From contig NZ_CP029002.1 of NCBI RefSeq assembly GCF_003073375.1, forward strand, positions 2,838,001 to 2,902,000: a stretch of 64,000 nucleotides of DNA, written 5' to 3'. The translations under genes were made by a program, and so were the position numbers. Origin of the DNA: Lysinibacillus sp. 2017 (GTDB lineage Bacteria; Bacillota; Bacilli; Bacillales_A; Planococcaceae). The notes below the pieces were generated by a model, which saw nothing but the letters and a program-made list of their open reading frames with translations, did no database searches and had not been told where the DNA came from. Below are positions 17,400-30,185 of this stretch, piece by piece (the stretch's first letter is position 1; every line of letters starts with the position of its first letter).

Positions 17400-17488
17400 T
17401 GGTGCCGAGGGCCGGAATCGAACCGGCACGGTGATCACTCACCGCAGGATTTTAAGTCCTGTGCGTCTGCCAGTTCCGCCACCCCGGC
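17400..17488 (-). tRNA. tRNA-Leu (anticodon TAA), array 1
   Basis: 89 bases with a long variable arm, TAA anticodon and encoded CCA. Confidence 0.95.
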
Positions 17489-17496
17489 ATTTTTTT

Positions 17497-17571
17497 TGGA
17501 GCGGAAGACGAGGTTCGAACTCGCGACCCCCACCTTGGCAAGGTGGTGTTCTACCACTGAACTACTTCCGC
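17497..17571 (-). tRNA. tRNA-Gly (anticodon GCC), array 1
   Basis: 75-base cloverleaf with GCC anticodon and encoded CCA. Confidence 0.95.
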
Positions 17572-17614
17572 AAAATGCATAAGATATTTTTATTCTGACA
17601 GTTATGAAATTAAA

Positions 17615-17699
17615 TGGTGCGGGTGAAGGGAGTCGAACCCCCACGCCTTGCGGCGCTAGATCCTAAGTCTAGTGCGTCTGCCAATTCCGCCACACCCGC
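17615..17699 (-). tRNA. tRNA-Leu (anticodon TAG), array 1 only
   Basis: 85 bases with a long variable arm, TAG anticodon and encoded CCA. It is the one tRNA without a counterpart in array 2. Confidence 0.95.
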
Positions 17700-17718
17700 A
17701 GCAGACATATTATAAAAC

Positions 17719-17794
17719 TGGTGTGCCATGAAGGACTCGAACCTTCGACCCTCTGATTAAAAGTCAGATGCTCTACCAACTGAGCTAATGGCAC
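17719..17794 (-). tRNA. tRNA-Lys (anticodon TTT), array 1
   Basis: 76-base cloverleaf with TTT anticodon and encoded CCA. Confidence 0.95.
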
Positions 17795-17801
17795 TCTATA
17801 A

Positions 17802-17877
<76 letters not shown>

Positions 17878-17887
17878 ACTATAGAAA

Positions 17888-17963
17888 TGGTGGAGGATGA
17901 CGGGCTCGAACCGCCGACCCCCTGCTTGTAAGGCAGGTGCTCTCCCAGCTGAGCTAATCCTCC
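17888..17963 (-). tRNA. tRNA-Val (anticodon TAC), array 1
   Basis: 76-base cloverleaf with TAC anticodon and encoded CCA. First gene of array 1; homology with array 2 ends here and no 5S gene precedes it. Confidence 0.95.
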
Positions 17964-18323
17964 ATGGGATATGTTGAAGTTACATTATTATAACCGCATG
18001 TCCTTTCTCTTAAGGACAAGATTTATAATAACAGTTTTTTTAAGATGGTGCAATAGTTTTTAAAAACTTTTTAGAAAAACTTTTATTATTTTCTATCGTT
18101 GCCATTAACTAGCTCCGTCTCCTAATGAAAACGATTTCTTGGCATAACGAAAGTTTAATATGTACGCAGTATTTTTTCAATAGTTGTTTTGTGCTTTTTA
18201 AAAATAATTATTTAAAATGCTGTTAATGTGTTACAAAAACGTTTAAATAATAAATAATTATCAATTTTCTAAAAAATACTCTCCATTCATTTTAACTATA
18301 ATTCTTGTTCTTAATACAAACAA
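17964..18323. other. A+T-rich spacer upstream of tRNA array 1, with a possible promoter
   Basis: On the minus strand a perfect TATAAT (17987-17992) lies about 25 bases before the first tRNA, but no good -35 stands at the normal distance. A small hairpin TGTCCTT/AAGGACA lies at 18000-18022. I see no open reading frame of note in the rest. Confidence 0.4.
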
Positions 18324-18855
18324 TTATATCCAAAAATATATACTCTCTTTTCTTTTTGAACTATTTATTATGTTAAAATATTTGGCATAATACAAATAGC
18401 CAATTACTACAGATAAAATTAATTTTGGTTCTTTTAGAACACGGCCAACGTAAATTGAAAATGCTACTCGAGTAACTGTTGCATTTCCCAGTTCTATCTT
18501 TTCAACTAATCGATTAAATCTATAAGTTATTTCAGAAAAATTATTTTCTTCAACTTCCTCTTAGAAAAATCATTGATAACCTGAAAACTTTTGACCCTCT
18601 AATTTTTAACATTTTTCTAAAGACTATCTACTTGTAAGTCTCCCAATAAAAATTTGTCATATAAAGGCGTTATCTTCTCATTTAACTTACGCATAACAAA
18701 AGTATTTCTCATATCTTCTATGCGTTCAGCTGCCAGTTCCTCACACTTATCACCACACAATAATGCGCATATATAGGAATATCTATACCTATTAGAAAAA
18801 TATAATATTTGTAAGACTAACCCAACAAATATTACAGAACCAAATAGTTCAAAAA
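18324..18855 (-). pseudogene. Decayed gene of unknown function between the two tRNA arrays
   Basis: Protein-like sequence runs on the minus strand but is broken. An upstream part reads FGSVIFVGLVLQILYFSN (one hydrophobic segment) then RIEDMRNTFVMRKLNEKI and ends in a stop at 18617. After a frame change and further stops, a downstream part reads EEVEENNFSEITYRFNRL, ATVTRVAFSIYVGRVLKE and a second hydrophobic stretch KLILSVVIGYLYYAKYF before a stop at 18324. The 5' end is cut by the repeated tRNA-array boundary near 18,855. I cannot name a family. Confidence 0.5.
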
Positions 18856-18871
18856 AACTTTTAATTATACG

Positions 18872-18910
18872 AAAAAGCGCTAGATACAATTTTGTATCTA
18901 GCGCTTTTTC
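18872..18910 (-). terminator. Terminator of rrn operon and tRNA array 2
   Basis: GCGCTAGATAC pairs with GTATCTAGCGC and runs into T bases on the minus strand. Compared with array 1, one A-T pair is a G-C pair here, changed in both arms. Confidence 0.9.
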
Positions 18911-18915
18911 TATTA

Positions 18916-18987
18916 TGACCCGTACGAGAATCGAACTCGTGTTACCGCCGTGAAAGGGCGGTGTCTTAACCGCTTGACCAACGGGCC
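18916..18987 (-). tRNA. tRNA-Glu (TTC), array 2
   Basis: Same sequence as the array 1 copy; CCA not encoded. Confidence 0.95.
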
Positions 18988-18989
18988 AA

Positions 18990-19080
18990 TGGCGGAGAAG
19001 GAGGGATTCGAACCCTCGCACCGCTTACGCGATCTACACCCTTAGCAGGGGCGCCCCTTGAGCCGCTTGGGTACTTCCCC
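18990..19080 (-). tRNA. tRNA-Ser (GCT), array 2
   Basis: Same sequence as the array 1 copy. Confidence 0.95.
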
Positions 19081-19094
19081 ACTTTACATAAAAA

Positions 19095-19170
19095 TGGCTC
19101 CGAAGGCAGGACTCGAACCTGCGACCTGCCGGTTAACAGCCGGATGCTCTACCAACTGAGCTACTTCGGA
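19095..19170 (-). tRNA. tRNA-Asn (GTT), array 2
   Basis: Same sequence as the array 1 copy. Confidence 0.95.
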
Positions 19171-19179
19171 ATAATACTA

Positions 19180-19256
<77 letters not shown>

Positions 19257-19261
19257 TATTT

Positions 19262-19335
19262 TGGAGCGGGTGATGAGAATCGAACTCACGACATCAGCTT
19301 GGAAGGCTGAGGTTTTACCATTAAACTACACCCGC
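19262..19335 (-). tRNA. tRNA-Gly (TCC), array 2
   Basis: Same sequence as the array 1 copy. Confidence 0.95.
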
Positions 19336-19338
19336 ATA

Positions 19339-19414
19339 TGGTGGGTTTGGACGGAATCGAACCGCCGACACTTAGAGCTTCAATCTAATGCTCTACCAAC
19401 TGAGCTACAAACCC
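19339..19414 (-). tRNA. tRNA-Phe (GAA), array 2
   Basis: Same sequence as the array 1 copy. Confidence 0.95.
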
Positions 19415-19419
19415 ACAAA

Positions 19420-19495
19420 TGGCGGTCCCGACCGGGATCGAACCGGCGATCTCCTGCGTGACAGGCAGGCATGTTAACCGCTACACCACGGGACC
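19420..19495 (-). tRNA. tRNA-Asp (GTC), array 2
   Basis: Same sequence as the array 1 copy. Confidence 0.95.
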
Positions 19496-19498
19496 ATT

Positions 19499-19573
<75 letters not shown>

Positions 19574-19621
19574 ACAATACTATTTAGTTGAGTCTTTCAG
19601 ACACCATGCTTTTTTTAAAAA

Positions 19622-19714
19622 TGGAGGAGGTAGAGGGATTCGAACCCCCGCGCGGTTTAACCCGCCTGTTAGTTTTCAAGACTAATCCCTTCAGCCAGAC
19701 TTGGGTATACCTCC
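19622..19714 (-). tRNA. tRNA-Ser (TGA), array 2
   Basis: Same sequence as the array 1 copy; the spacer beside it differs only as T7A5 against T8A4. Confidence 0.95.
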
Positions 19715-19736
19715 GAAATATTATATATTGTTTTAC

Positions 19737-19813
19737 TGGTGGACCTTACAGGACTCGAACCTGTGACCGGACGGTTATGAGCCGTCTGCTCTAACCAACT
19801 GAGCTAAAGGTCC
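19737..19813 (-). tRNA. tRNA-Ile2 (CAT, lysidine type), array 2
   Basis: Same sequence as the array 1 copy. Confidence 0.85.
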
Positions 19814-19820
19814 TTTAAGA

Positions 19821-19894
19821 TGGCGGCAGAGGGAGTCGAACCCACGACCTTTCGGGTATGAACCGAGTGCTCTAGCCAACTGAGCTACACCGCC
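19821..19894 (-). tRNA. Elongator tRNA-Met (CAT), array 2
   Basis: Same sequence as the array 1 copy; CCA not encoded. Confidence 0.92.
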
Positions 19895-19917
19895 AGGATC
19901 TTTATTTGGTTACTTTA

Positions 19918-19993
19918 TGGTGGAGCCTAGCGGGATCGAACCGCTGACCTCCTGCGTGCAAGGCAGGCGCTCTCCCAGCTGAGCTAAGGCCCC
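19918..19993 (-). tRNA. tRNA-Ala (TGC), array 2
   Basis: Same sequence as the array 1 copy. Confidence 0.95.
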
Positions 19994-20001
19994 ATTAATA
20001 G

Positions 20002-20078
20002 TGGTCGGAATGACAGGATTCGAACCTACGACCCCTTGGTCCCAAACCAAGTGCTCTACCAAGCTGAGCTACATTCCG
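20002..20078 (-). tRNA. tRNA-Pro (TGG), array 2
   Basis: Same sequence as the array 1 copy; the A-run beside it is one base shorter. Confidence 0.95.
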
Positions 20079-20084
20079 AAAAAA

Positions 20085-20161
20085 TGGTGCGCTCGACAGG
20101 ACTTGAACCTACAACCTTCTGATTCGTAGTCAGATGCTCTATCCAATTGAGCTACGAGCGC
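20085..20161 (-). tRNA. tRNA-Arg (ACG), array 2
   Basis: Same sequence as the array 1 copy. Confidence 0.95.
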
Positions 20162-20186
20162 TAAATTATTTTGTTTAAAGTAAAAA

Positions 20187-20275
20187 TGGTGCCGAGGGCC
20201 GGAATCGAACCGGCACGGTGATCACTCACCGCAGGATTTTAAGTCCTGTGCGTCTGCCAGTTCCGCCACCCCGGC
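20187..20275 (-). tRNA. tRNA-Leu (TAA), array 2
   Basis: Same sequence as the array 1 copy. Confidence 0.95.
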
Positions 20276-20282
20276 ATTTTTT

Positions 20283-20357
20283 TGGAGCGGAAGACGAGGT
20301 TCGAACTCGCGACCCCCACCTTGGCAAGGTGGTGTTCTACCACTGAACTACTTCCGC
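20283..20357 (-). tRNA. tRNA-Gly (GCC), array 2
   Basis: Same sequence as the array 1 copy. The tRNA-Leu (TAG) that lies upstream of it in array 1 is missing here. Confidence 0.95.
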
Positions 20358-20403
20358 AAAATGCATAAGATATTTTTATTCTGACAGTTATGAAATTAAA
20401 AAC

Positions 20404-20479
20404 TGGTGTGCCATGAAGGACTCGAACCTTCGACCCTCTGATTAAAAGTCAGATGCTCTACCAACTGAGCTAATGGCAC
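20404..20479 (-). tRNA. tRNA-Lys (TTT), array 2
   Basis: Same sequence as the array 1 copy. Confidence 0.95.
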
Positions 20480-20486
20480 TCTATAA

Positions 20487-20562
<76 letters not shown>

Positions 20563-20572
20563 ACTATAGAAA

Positions 20573-20648
20573 TGGTGGAGGATGACGGGCTCGAACCGCC
20601 GACCCCCTGCTTGTAAGGCAGGTGCTCTCCCAGCTGAGCTAATCCTCC
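20573..20648 (-). tRNA. tRNA-Val (TAC), array 2
   Basis: Same sequence as the array 1 copy; about ten bases downstream of the 5S gene. Confidence 0.95.
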
Positions 20649-20658
20649 ATATATTCTA

Positions 20659-20774
<116 letters not shown>

Positions 20775-20872
20775 CTATGACATGGATGTCATGTTAAAGA
20801 ACATCCGTGTATATGTAGAAAGAATTGTTCTTTCAAAACTGGATAAACGTTTCATTGAGTTATGCAATAAAA

Positions 20873-25676
<4,804 letters not shown>

Positions 25677-25814
25677 GTTAGTTTGAAAGCTCATTTGCTT
25701 TGCTAGCGTATCAACTAAAAGTTGATATCTATTTTGCTTCATTTAAGAAGCTTTGTTTCATTAACGTTGCTTGTTCAGTTTTCAAGGTTCATGTTGTTCG
25801 AAAAGAACTTCTTA

Positions 25815-25843
25815 ATGTTATCACTCAAAAGTTATTATGTCAA
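25815..25843 (-). promoter_or_regulatory. rrn promoter P2
   Basis: -35 TTGACA, 17-base spacer, -10 TAACAT on the minus strand, proximal to 16S. Confidence 0.8.
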
Positions 25844-25888
25844 TAACATTTTTGAAAGTATTTTCATTCGCTCGTTAGCGACTTAAAC

Positions 25889-25917
25889 AGTATATAACAG
25901 CCAATTTTCATTGTCAA
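25889..25917 (-). promoter_or_regulatory. rrn promoter P1
   Basis: -35 TTGACA, 17-base spacer, -10 TATACT on the minus strand. Near-consensus, as expected for an rrn operon. Confidence 0.85.
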
Positions 25918-25995
25918 TAACTATTTTGAAATATTTTTTAAATACAACATCCTTTTAAGGACAAGTAATAATATACCTCAAAAGGATGATATAAA

Positions 25996-26886
25996 TCAAG
26001 TGTTTTTAGTAAATATTTTTTTGAAATCAATTACAAATAGCATAATACCTATAATAACAATGACTCCTCCGATTATTTGAGTGATTGTTAAATACTCTTT
26101 AAATACGATAATCGCTAAAATCGCCGCTCCAACTGGTTCAAAAAGAATCGCAATTGAAATTACATTCGCACTAACCCACTTTAACGACCAGTTGAATAAA
26201 TTATGTCCTAATAAGTTTGGGATAATCGCTAATAATAAAAACCACATCCAGTCCATTAAAGGATACGGTCCGAATGATTCTCCCTTTACTATTATATAAA
26301 TGAATAAAGTAATCGTACTAACCGAATAAACAACCATTGTATATGTAACTAACGATAGGCGTTGACGCACGTCTTGACCAAATAATAAGTATCCCGTAAC
26401 AAGTGCACATGCAATTAATGCTAAAACATCCCCATAAAATGCCGTTCCACTAATACGGAAATCTCCCCAACTAATTAGCACACTTCCGATAATCGCAATA
26501 CTTCCTGCTAGTAACGTCTTTAGTGTAATCTTTTCTTTAAAAAATAAATACGTCCCTAAAAAGGCGAAAAGTGGCTGCATCGTTACTAATACAGTAGAAC
26601 TTGCTATAGAAGTATAGTTAAGTGATTCAAACCATAAAATAAAATGAAAAGCTAAAAATACACCAGCAATAGATGAAAATATCCAATCTCTTTTTGACAA
26701 TTTTTTAATCTCATGACGATATTTCATAATAAACCATGGTAGCATTATTAATACCGAAAATAACATTCGATAAAATGCAATAACCCCTGAATCTGCATTT
26801 GCTAGTTTAACAAAAATAGCAGAGAGGGAAACAGATATCACACCAATTAATATTGGAATATATGGATGAATGGGTGGTTTCTCCAT
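25996..26886 (-). CDS. EamA/DMT-family transporter
   Basis: A 296-residue membrane protein with about ten hydrophobic helices arranged as two EamA repeats, the first starting near residue 10 (ILIGVISVSLSAIFVKLAN) and the second near residue 155. Conserved EamA features include FYRMLFS and the mid-protein PLFAFLGTYLFFKEK with its matching FEPVGAAILAIIVFKE in repeat two. Such proteins export metabolites or drugs, but the substrate cannot be predicted. The start follows AAGGGGAT. Confidence 0.9.
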   Translation of the reverse strand: MEKPPIHPYIPILIGVISVSLSAIFVKLANADSGVIAFYRMLFSVLIMLPWFIMKYRHEIKKLSKRDWIFSSIAGVFLAFHFILWFESLNYTSIASSTVLVTMQPLFAFLGTYLFFKEKITLKTLLAGSIAIIGSVLISWGDFRISGTAFYGDVLALIACALVTGYLLFGQDVRQRLSLVTYTMVVYSVSTITLFIYIIVKGESFGPYPLMDWMWFLLLAIIPNLLGHNLFNWSLKWVSANVISIAILFEPVGAAILAIIVFKEYLTITQIIGGVIVIIGIMLFVIDFKKIFTKNT

Positions 26887-27035
26887 TCAAATCCCCTTCT
26901 TTCAAATAAATATTTCAACAATTATTTTAGTTTCGATTTATTTTACTTGTTCCGTCTCTAGAAAACTATATATTTTTAAAGGAGTTTTAAACTCACGATT
27001 CGAATTTGGTATATAGAAAAAGGGAGATGAACATC

Positions 27036-27755
27036 ATGGAATGGCTTACGGTCGATAAGTTTTCATTAGAAATTTTAATTAGACTAGTTGTTGCCGCAAC
27101 TTTGAGTTTAATTATCGGGATAGAGAGGGAATTGAAGAAGAAGCCGGTTGGGTTGAAGACAAGTTTAGTCATTGCGACGTTTAGTTGCTTGCTTACTATT
27201 ATCTCAATAGAAACTGCTTATTCAACGCCCGCTCGCGATGATATTAATATAACAATGGATCCACTACGCCTAGCCGCTCAAATCGTTAGCGGAATTGGAT
27301 TTTTAGGTGCAGGTGTAATTTTACGTAAAGGTAATGATAGTATTACGGGGCTGACAACAGCAGCCATGATTTGGGGAGCCGCTGGAATCGGAATTGCGGT
27401 AGGTGCAGGATTTTACATGCAAGCCTTCATTACCGTGTTAATTGTTGTATTAGGTATTGAAGTATTAGCACCGCTTCTGTTAAAATTTGGTCCTAAACGT
27501 TTACGTATGCGGGAAGTATCCATTGTGATTGTGACTGAGCATTCTAATCATATTAAAGATTTAATCGATTATATGAAGCAAAATAACATGCATGTCGAAA
27601 AAGTATGTATTAAAGATATTCCTAAATCTGATACGATGTTACATGAAATCAATGTACGTGTTTCGACAGTGAAAACAAATCATACACTTGAACTATACAA
27701 CCGGTTACATGAACTAAGTTATGTAAAGAATATTAAAATTGAGTATTTGGATTAA
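27036..27755 (+). CDS. MgtC/SapB family membrane protein
   Basis: A 239-residue protein. The N-terminal MgtC domain has four hydrophobic helices and the conserved stretches IGIERELKKKPVGLKT, RLAAQIVSGIGFLGAGVILR and ITGLTTAAMIWGAAGIGIA. The C-terminal 90 residues form an ACT-like cytoplasmic domain. MgtC-type proteins modulate ATP synthase or ion homeostasis; the role here is unknown. The ATG at 27036 lies nine bases after AGGGAG. It is followed after 14 bases by a metal exporter gene. Confidence 0.88.
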   Translation: MEWLTVDKFSLEILIRLVVAATLSLIIGIERELKKKPVGLKTSLVIATFSCLLTIISIETAYSTPARDDINITMDPLRLAAQIVSGIGFLGAGVILRKGNDSITGLTTAAMIWGAAGIGIAVGAGFYMQAFITVLIVVLGIEVLAPLLLKFGPKRLRMREVSIVIVTEHSNHIKDLIDYMKQNNMHVEKVCIKDIPKSDTMLHEINVRVSTVKTNHTLELYNRLHELSYVKNIKIEYLD

Positions 27756-27769
27756 CGGAGGAGAACGCC

Positions 27770-28759
27770 ATGGGAGAAATATTTAAATTATTAAAAGGAG
27801 GAAACAAACCTTCCTTACTTGCAGCATTTGTAAACTTATTTTTAGGCATTATTAAAGGCATTGCTTTCTCTTTAACAGGAAATGTTGCAATGTTTGCTGA
27901 AATGATGCACTCATTAGGAGATGCAGCTAATCAGACTTTCGTATTTATTGGATCAGCATTATCTAAAAAAGCACCTACCCCTCGATTTCCAAATGGTTAT
28001 GGTCGAATCGTTAACTTAGTATGTCTTGGGGCAGTAATAATTGTCGCCATTCTTTCATATGAAACGATTTTAGAAGGCTGGCATGGCTTTTTACATCCAG
28101 CGACGGAATCAAAAGGTATATGGATTGCACTTGGTGTATTAGCAATCGGTATTGTTTTAGAGGGAAGCGTACTAATTAAAGCGGCACATGAAATTTTACA
28201 TGACGCAGGCGTTAAAAAGAAAGGTCTTGCTATTTTCGCATCAGCCAAATATTTGAACCGTGCAAAGCCTGCAACGAAGCTTGTATGGATGGAAGATTTG
28301 GTAGCAACTTCCGGTAATGTTCTTGCCTTCTTAGCCATTGTTATTGCCCACTTAACTGGCTTTTATCAATTAGAAGGTCTTGTATCCATGGTTATCGGTG
28401 TGATGATGTTCTTTGTAGTCGGACGTGTTTTCTTAGACAATGCACGAGGAGCTATCGGAGAAACGGATGAAGAAATGCTTGTTCATATCGGCAATTTAGT
28501 ATTAGAAGATCCTAACATCACGGATATTGCTCGTCTTGAAGTAATTAAAGAAGGTGAATTTTTACACGTTGAATTAATTGCTGAAACAGACCCGAATCTA
28601 TCGCTTGCTTATTTAGATGATGTTCGTGACCATTTAATAGAACTTCTTTTAAATCAAAAAGGGGTAACGAAAGTAACAATGGCATTTGATGAAGATGACG
28701 GTGAACGCTCATGGCAGCATACCGCTACTAAGCCCGAAAAAGAAAAGGGCATGATTTAA
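27770..28759 (+). CDS. Cation diffusion facilitator family transporter
   Basis: A 329-residue CDF exporter that swaps divalent metal for protons at the membrane. The first metal site lies in EMMHSLGDAANQ (about residues 43-54) and the partner Asp in WMEDLVATSGN (about residues 173-183). A C-terminal cytoplasmic metal-binding domain follows from about residue 240. The PNGYGR motif and long internal loop resemble B. subtilis YdbO. A strong GGAGGAG precedes the ATG. It is co-transcribed with the MgtC-like gene, which suggests a joint ion homeostasis function. Confidence 0.9.
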   Translation: MGEIFKLLKGGNKPSLLAAFVNLFLGIIKGIAFSLTGNVAMFAEMMHSLGDAANQTFVFIGSALSKKAPTPRFPNGYGRIVNLVCLGAVIIVAILSYETILEGWHGFLHPATESKGIWIALGVLAIGIVLEGSVLIKAAHEILHDAGVKKKGLAIFASAKYLNRAKPATKLVWMEDLVATSGNVLAFLAIVIAHLTGFYQLEGLVSMVIGVMMFFVVGRVFLDNARGAIGETDEEMLVHIGNLVLEDPNITDIARLEVIKEGEFLHVELIAETDPNLSLAYLDDVRDHLIELLLNQKGVTKVTMAFDEDDGERSWQHTATKPEKEKGMI

Positions 28760-28774
28760 TTAATCTAACAAAAG

Positions 28775-28818
28775 AGGGCAAGTCATCTTATACAATAGAT
28801 GACTTGCCCTTCTTCTTT
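28775..28818. terminator. Bidirectional terminator after the CDF gene
   Basis: AGGGCAAGTCATCT pairs with AGATGACTTGCCCT between convergent genes. Confidence 0.88.
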
Positions 28819-29982
28819 TTATAGAGACATTTCTAAAATTTTGCGTACATCTTCAGCGTGTAGCTTAGTGAAATTACCGAATGGACCAGTAACCATGCAA
28901 TGCTCTACCATTTCATTAAAGTAGGTTGCATCAATATCAAAATCAGCTAATTTGTTCGGTGCGCCAATAGAAGTCCAAAATGCTGATAATGCTTCAATCC
29001 CTTCTAATGCCACTTGCTCTTCTGTTTTACCTGCTTGCTCAATACCAAATACATTCTCTGCTAATTTCGCAAAACGAGCTGGATTCACTTGTACATTGTG
29101 TTTCATCCAGTTTGGGAAAATAATTGCGAGGCCAGCTGCATGGGCAATATCATAGTACGCTGATACCGAATGCTCGATATTATGCGTTGCCCAATCTCCA
29201 CGAGCTCCTAATCCTAAAAAGCCATTTAATCCAAGCGTACCAGCTAGCATTAATGTTTCTCGATGTTCATAATTCGATGGATCTTTTAGTGCTTTTGGTG
29301 CCACGTCGATTAACGTACGAAGAATCCCTTCGCTCATTTCATCTGTGAGTGGTGTATTTGTTGCATTATGGAAATATTGTTCTAAAATATGTGACATCGT
29401 ATCAACCACACCATTTACTGTTTGATTGGCTGGGAGTGTATACGTATACGTTGGATCTAAAATCGAAAATTTCGGAAAAACTGCCGGGCTGCCCCAACTG
29501 TACTTTTCCTTCGTTTCTTCATTTGTAATAACAGAACCTGAGTTCATTTCTGAGGCTGTTGCCGCAATTGTAAGTACTGTCGCTAATGGAAGTGCCTCTG
29601 TTGGAATTACTTTCTTCATAACGATATCCCAAGCATCCTGCTCAATCTTCGCACCTGCTACAATTAATTTCGAACAATCGATTACTGAACCGCCTCCAAC
29701 TGCTAGAACGATATCAATAGTTTGTTCCTTACAAATAGCAATCCCTTTTCGTGCCGTCTCAACACGTGGGTTTGGTTCTACACCTGATAATTCAAATACA
29801 TTCATCGATAAATCATTTAAAATCGACATAATGGCATCATAGACACCGTTCGATTTAATACTTCCCCCGCCGTAAACAATTAAAATATTTTGACCATACT
29901 GCGGTAGCTCTTTTCGTAGTTGTTCAATGCTTTCTTTACCAAAATGAATTTTTACTGGATTATAAAATGAAAATGCGTTCAT
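28819..29982 (-). CDS. yugJ: Iron-containing alcohol dehydrogenase (YugJ/butanol dehydrogenase type)
   Basis: NAD(P)H-dependent dehydrogenase of 387 residues. The nucleotide-binding GGGSIK (about residue 40) and GGGSVIDCSK (about residues 97-106) are clear. Metal ligands can be seen in DTMSHILEQYF, HNIEHSVSAYYD and the HAAGLAI region. It probably reduces aldehydes such as butanal or methylglyoxal. Length and closeness to yugI point to YugJ. The start follows GAGGAGGAACGAAC. Confidence 0.88.
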   Translation of the reverse strand: MNAFSFYNPVKIHFGKESIEQLRKELPQYGQNILIVYGGGSIKSNGVYDAIMSILNDLSMNVFELSGVEPNPRVETARKGIAICKEQTIDIVLAVGGGSVIDCSKLIVAGAKIEQDAWDIVMKKVIPTEALPLATVLTIAATASEMNSGSVITNEETKEKYSWGSPAVFPKFSILDPTYTYTLPANQTVNGVVDTMSHILEQYFHNATNTPLTDEMSEGILRTLIDVAPKALKDPSNYEHRETLMLAGTLGLNGFLGLGARGDWATHNIEHSVSAYYDIAHAAGLAIIFPNWMKHNVQVNPARFAKLAENVFGIEQAGKTEEQVALEGIEALSAFWTSIGAPNKLADFDIDATYFNEMVEHCMVTGPFGNFTKLHAEDVRKILEMSL

Positions 29983-30140
29983 GTTCGTTCCTCCTCAGTA
30001 TTAAATGAATACCTTTATATTTTCGCATTCGTCTGTAAGAATTGCGAATACTTCTTACTAATTATTGTTAGAAAAACAAATTTTACGTGTAATGCGTCTT
30101 AATGTGAACTTCTTTGAAAATTTATACTTTTTTATCCACT

Positions 30141-30173
30141 AAAAAATCCTCACTCGAATATCGAGTGAGGATT
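30141..30173 (-). terminator. Terminator of glutamate dehydrogenase gene
   Basis: AATCCTCACTCGA pairs with TCGAGTGAGGATT and is followed by TTTTTT on the minus strand. Confidence 0.88.
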
Positions 30174-30185
30174 GTGTTTTAACTC

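Larger units (their letters stand above)
25677..25995 (-). other. rrn leader and promoter region
   Basis: 319 bases between the 16S gene and the DMT transporter gene. It holds two strong tandem promoters, listed separately, and a leader arm (about 25759-25786) complementary to DNA after the 16S gene, forming its processing stem. Confidence 0.8.

Noticed and set aside
18000-18022. Hairpin TGTCCTT/AAGGACA upstream of tRNA array 1 as a terminator
   Set aside because: The stem is only seven to eight pairs and no T-run follows on the minus strand.
26887-27035. Leader of the MgtC-like gene as a magnesium or manganese riboswitch
   Set aside because: About 150 bases were read for conserved yybP-ykoY or M-box blocks and none were seen.
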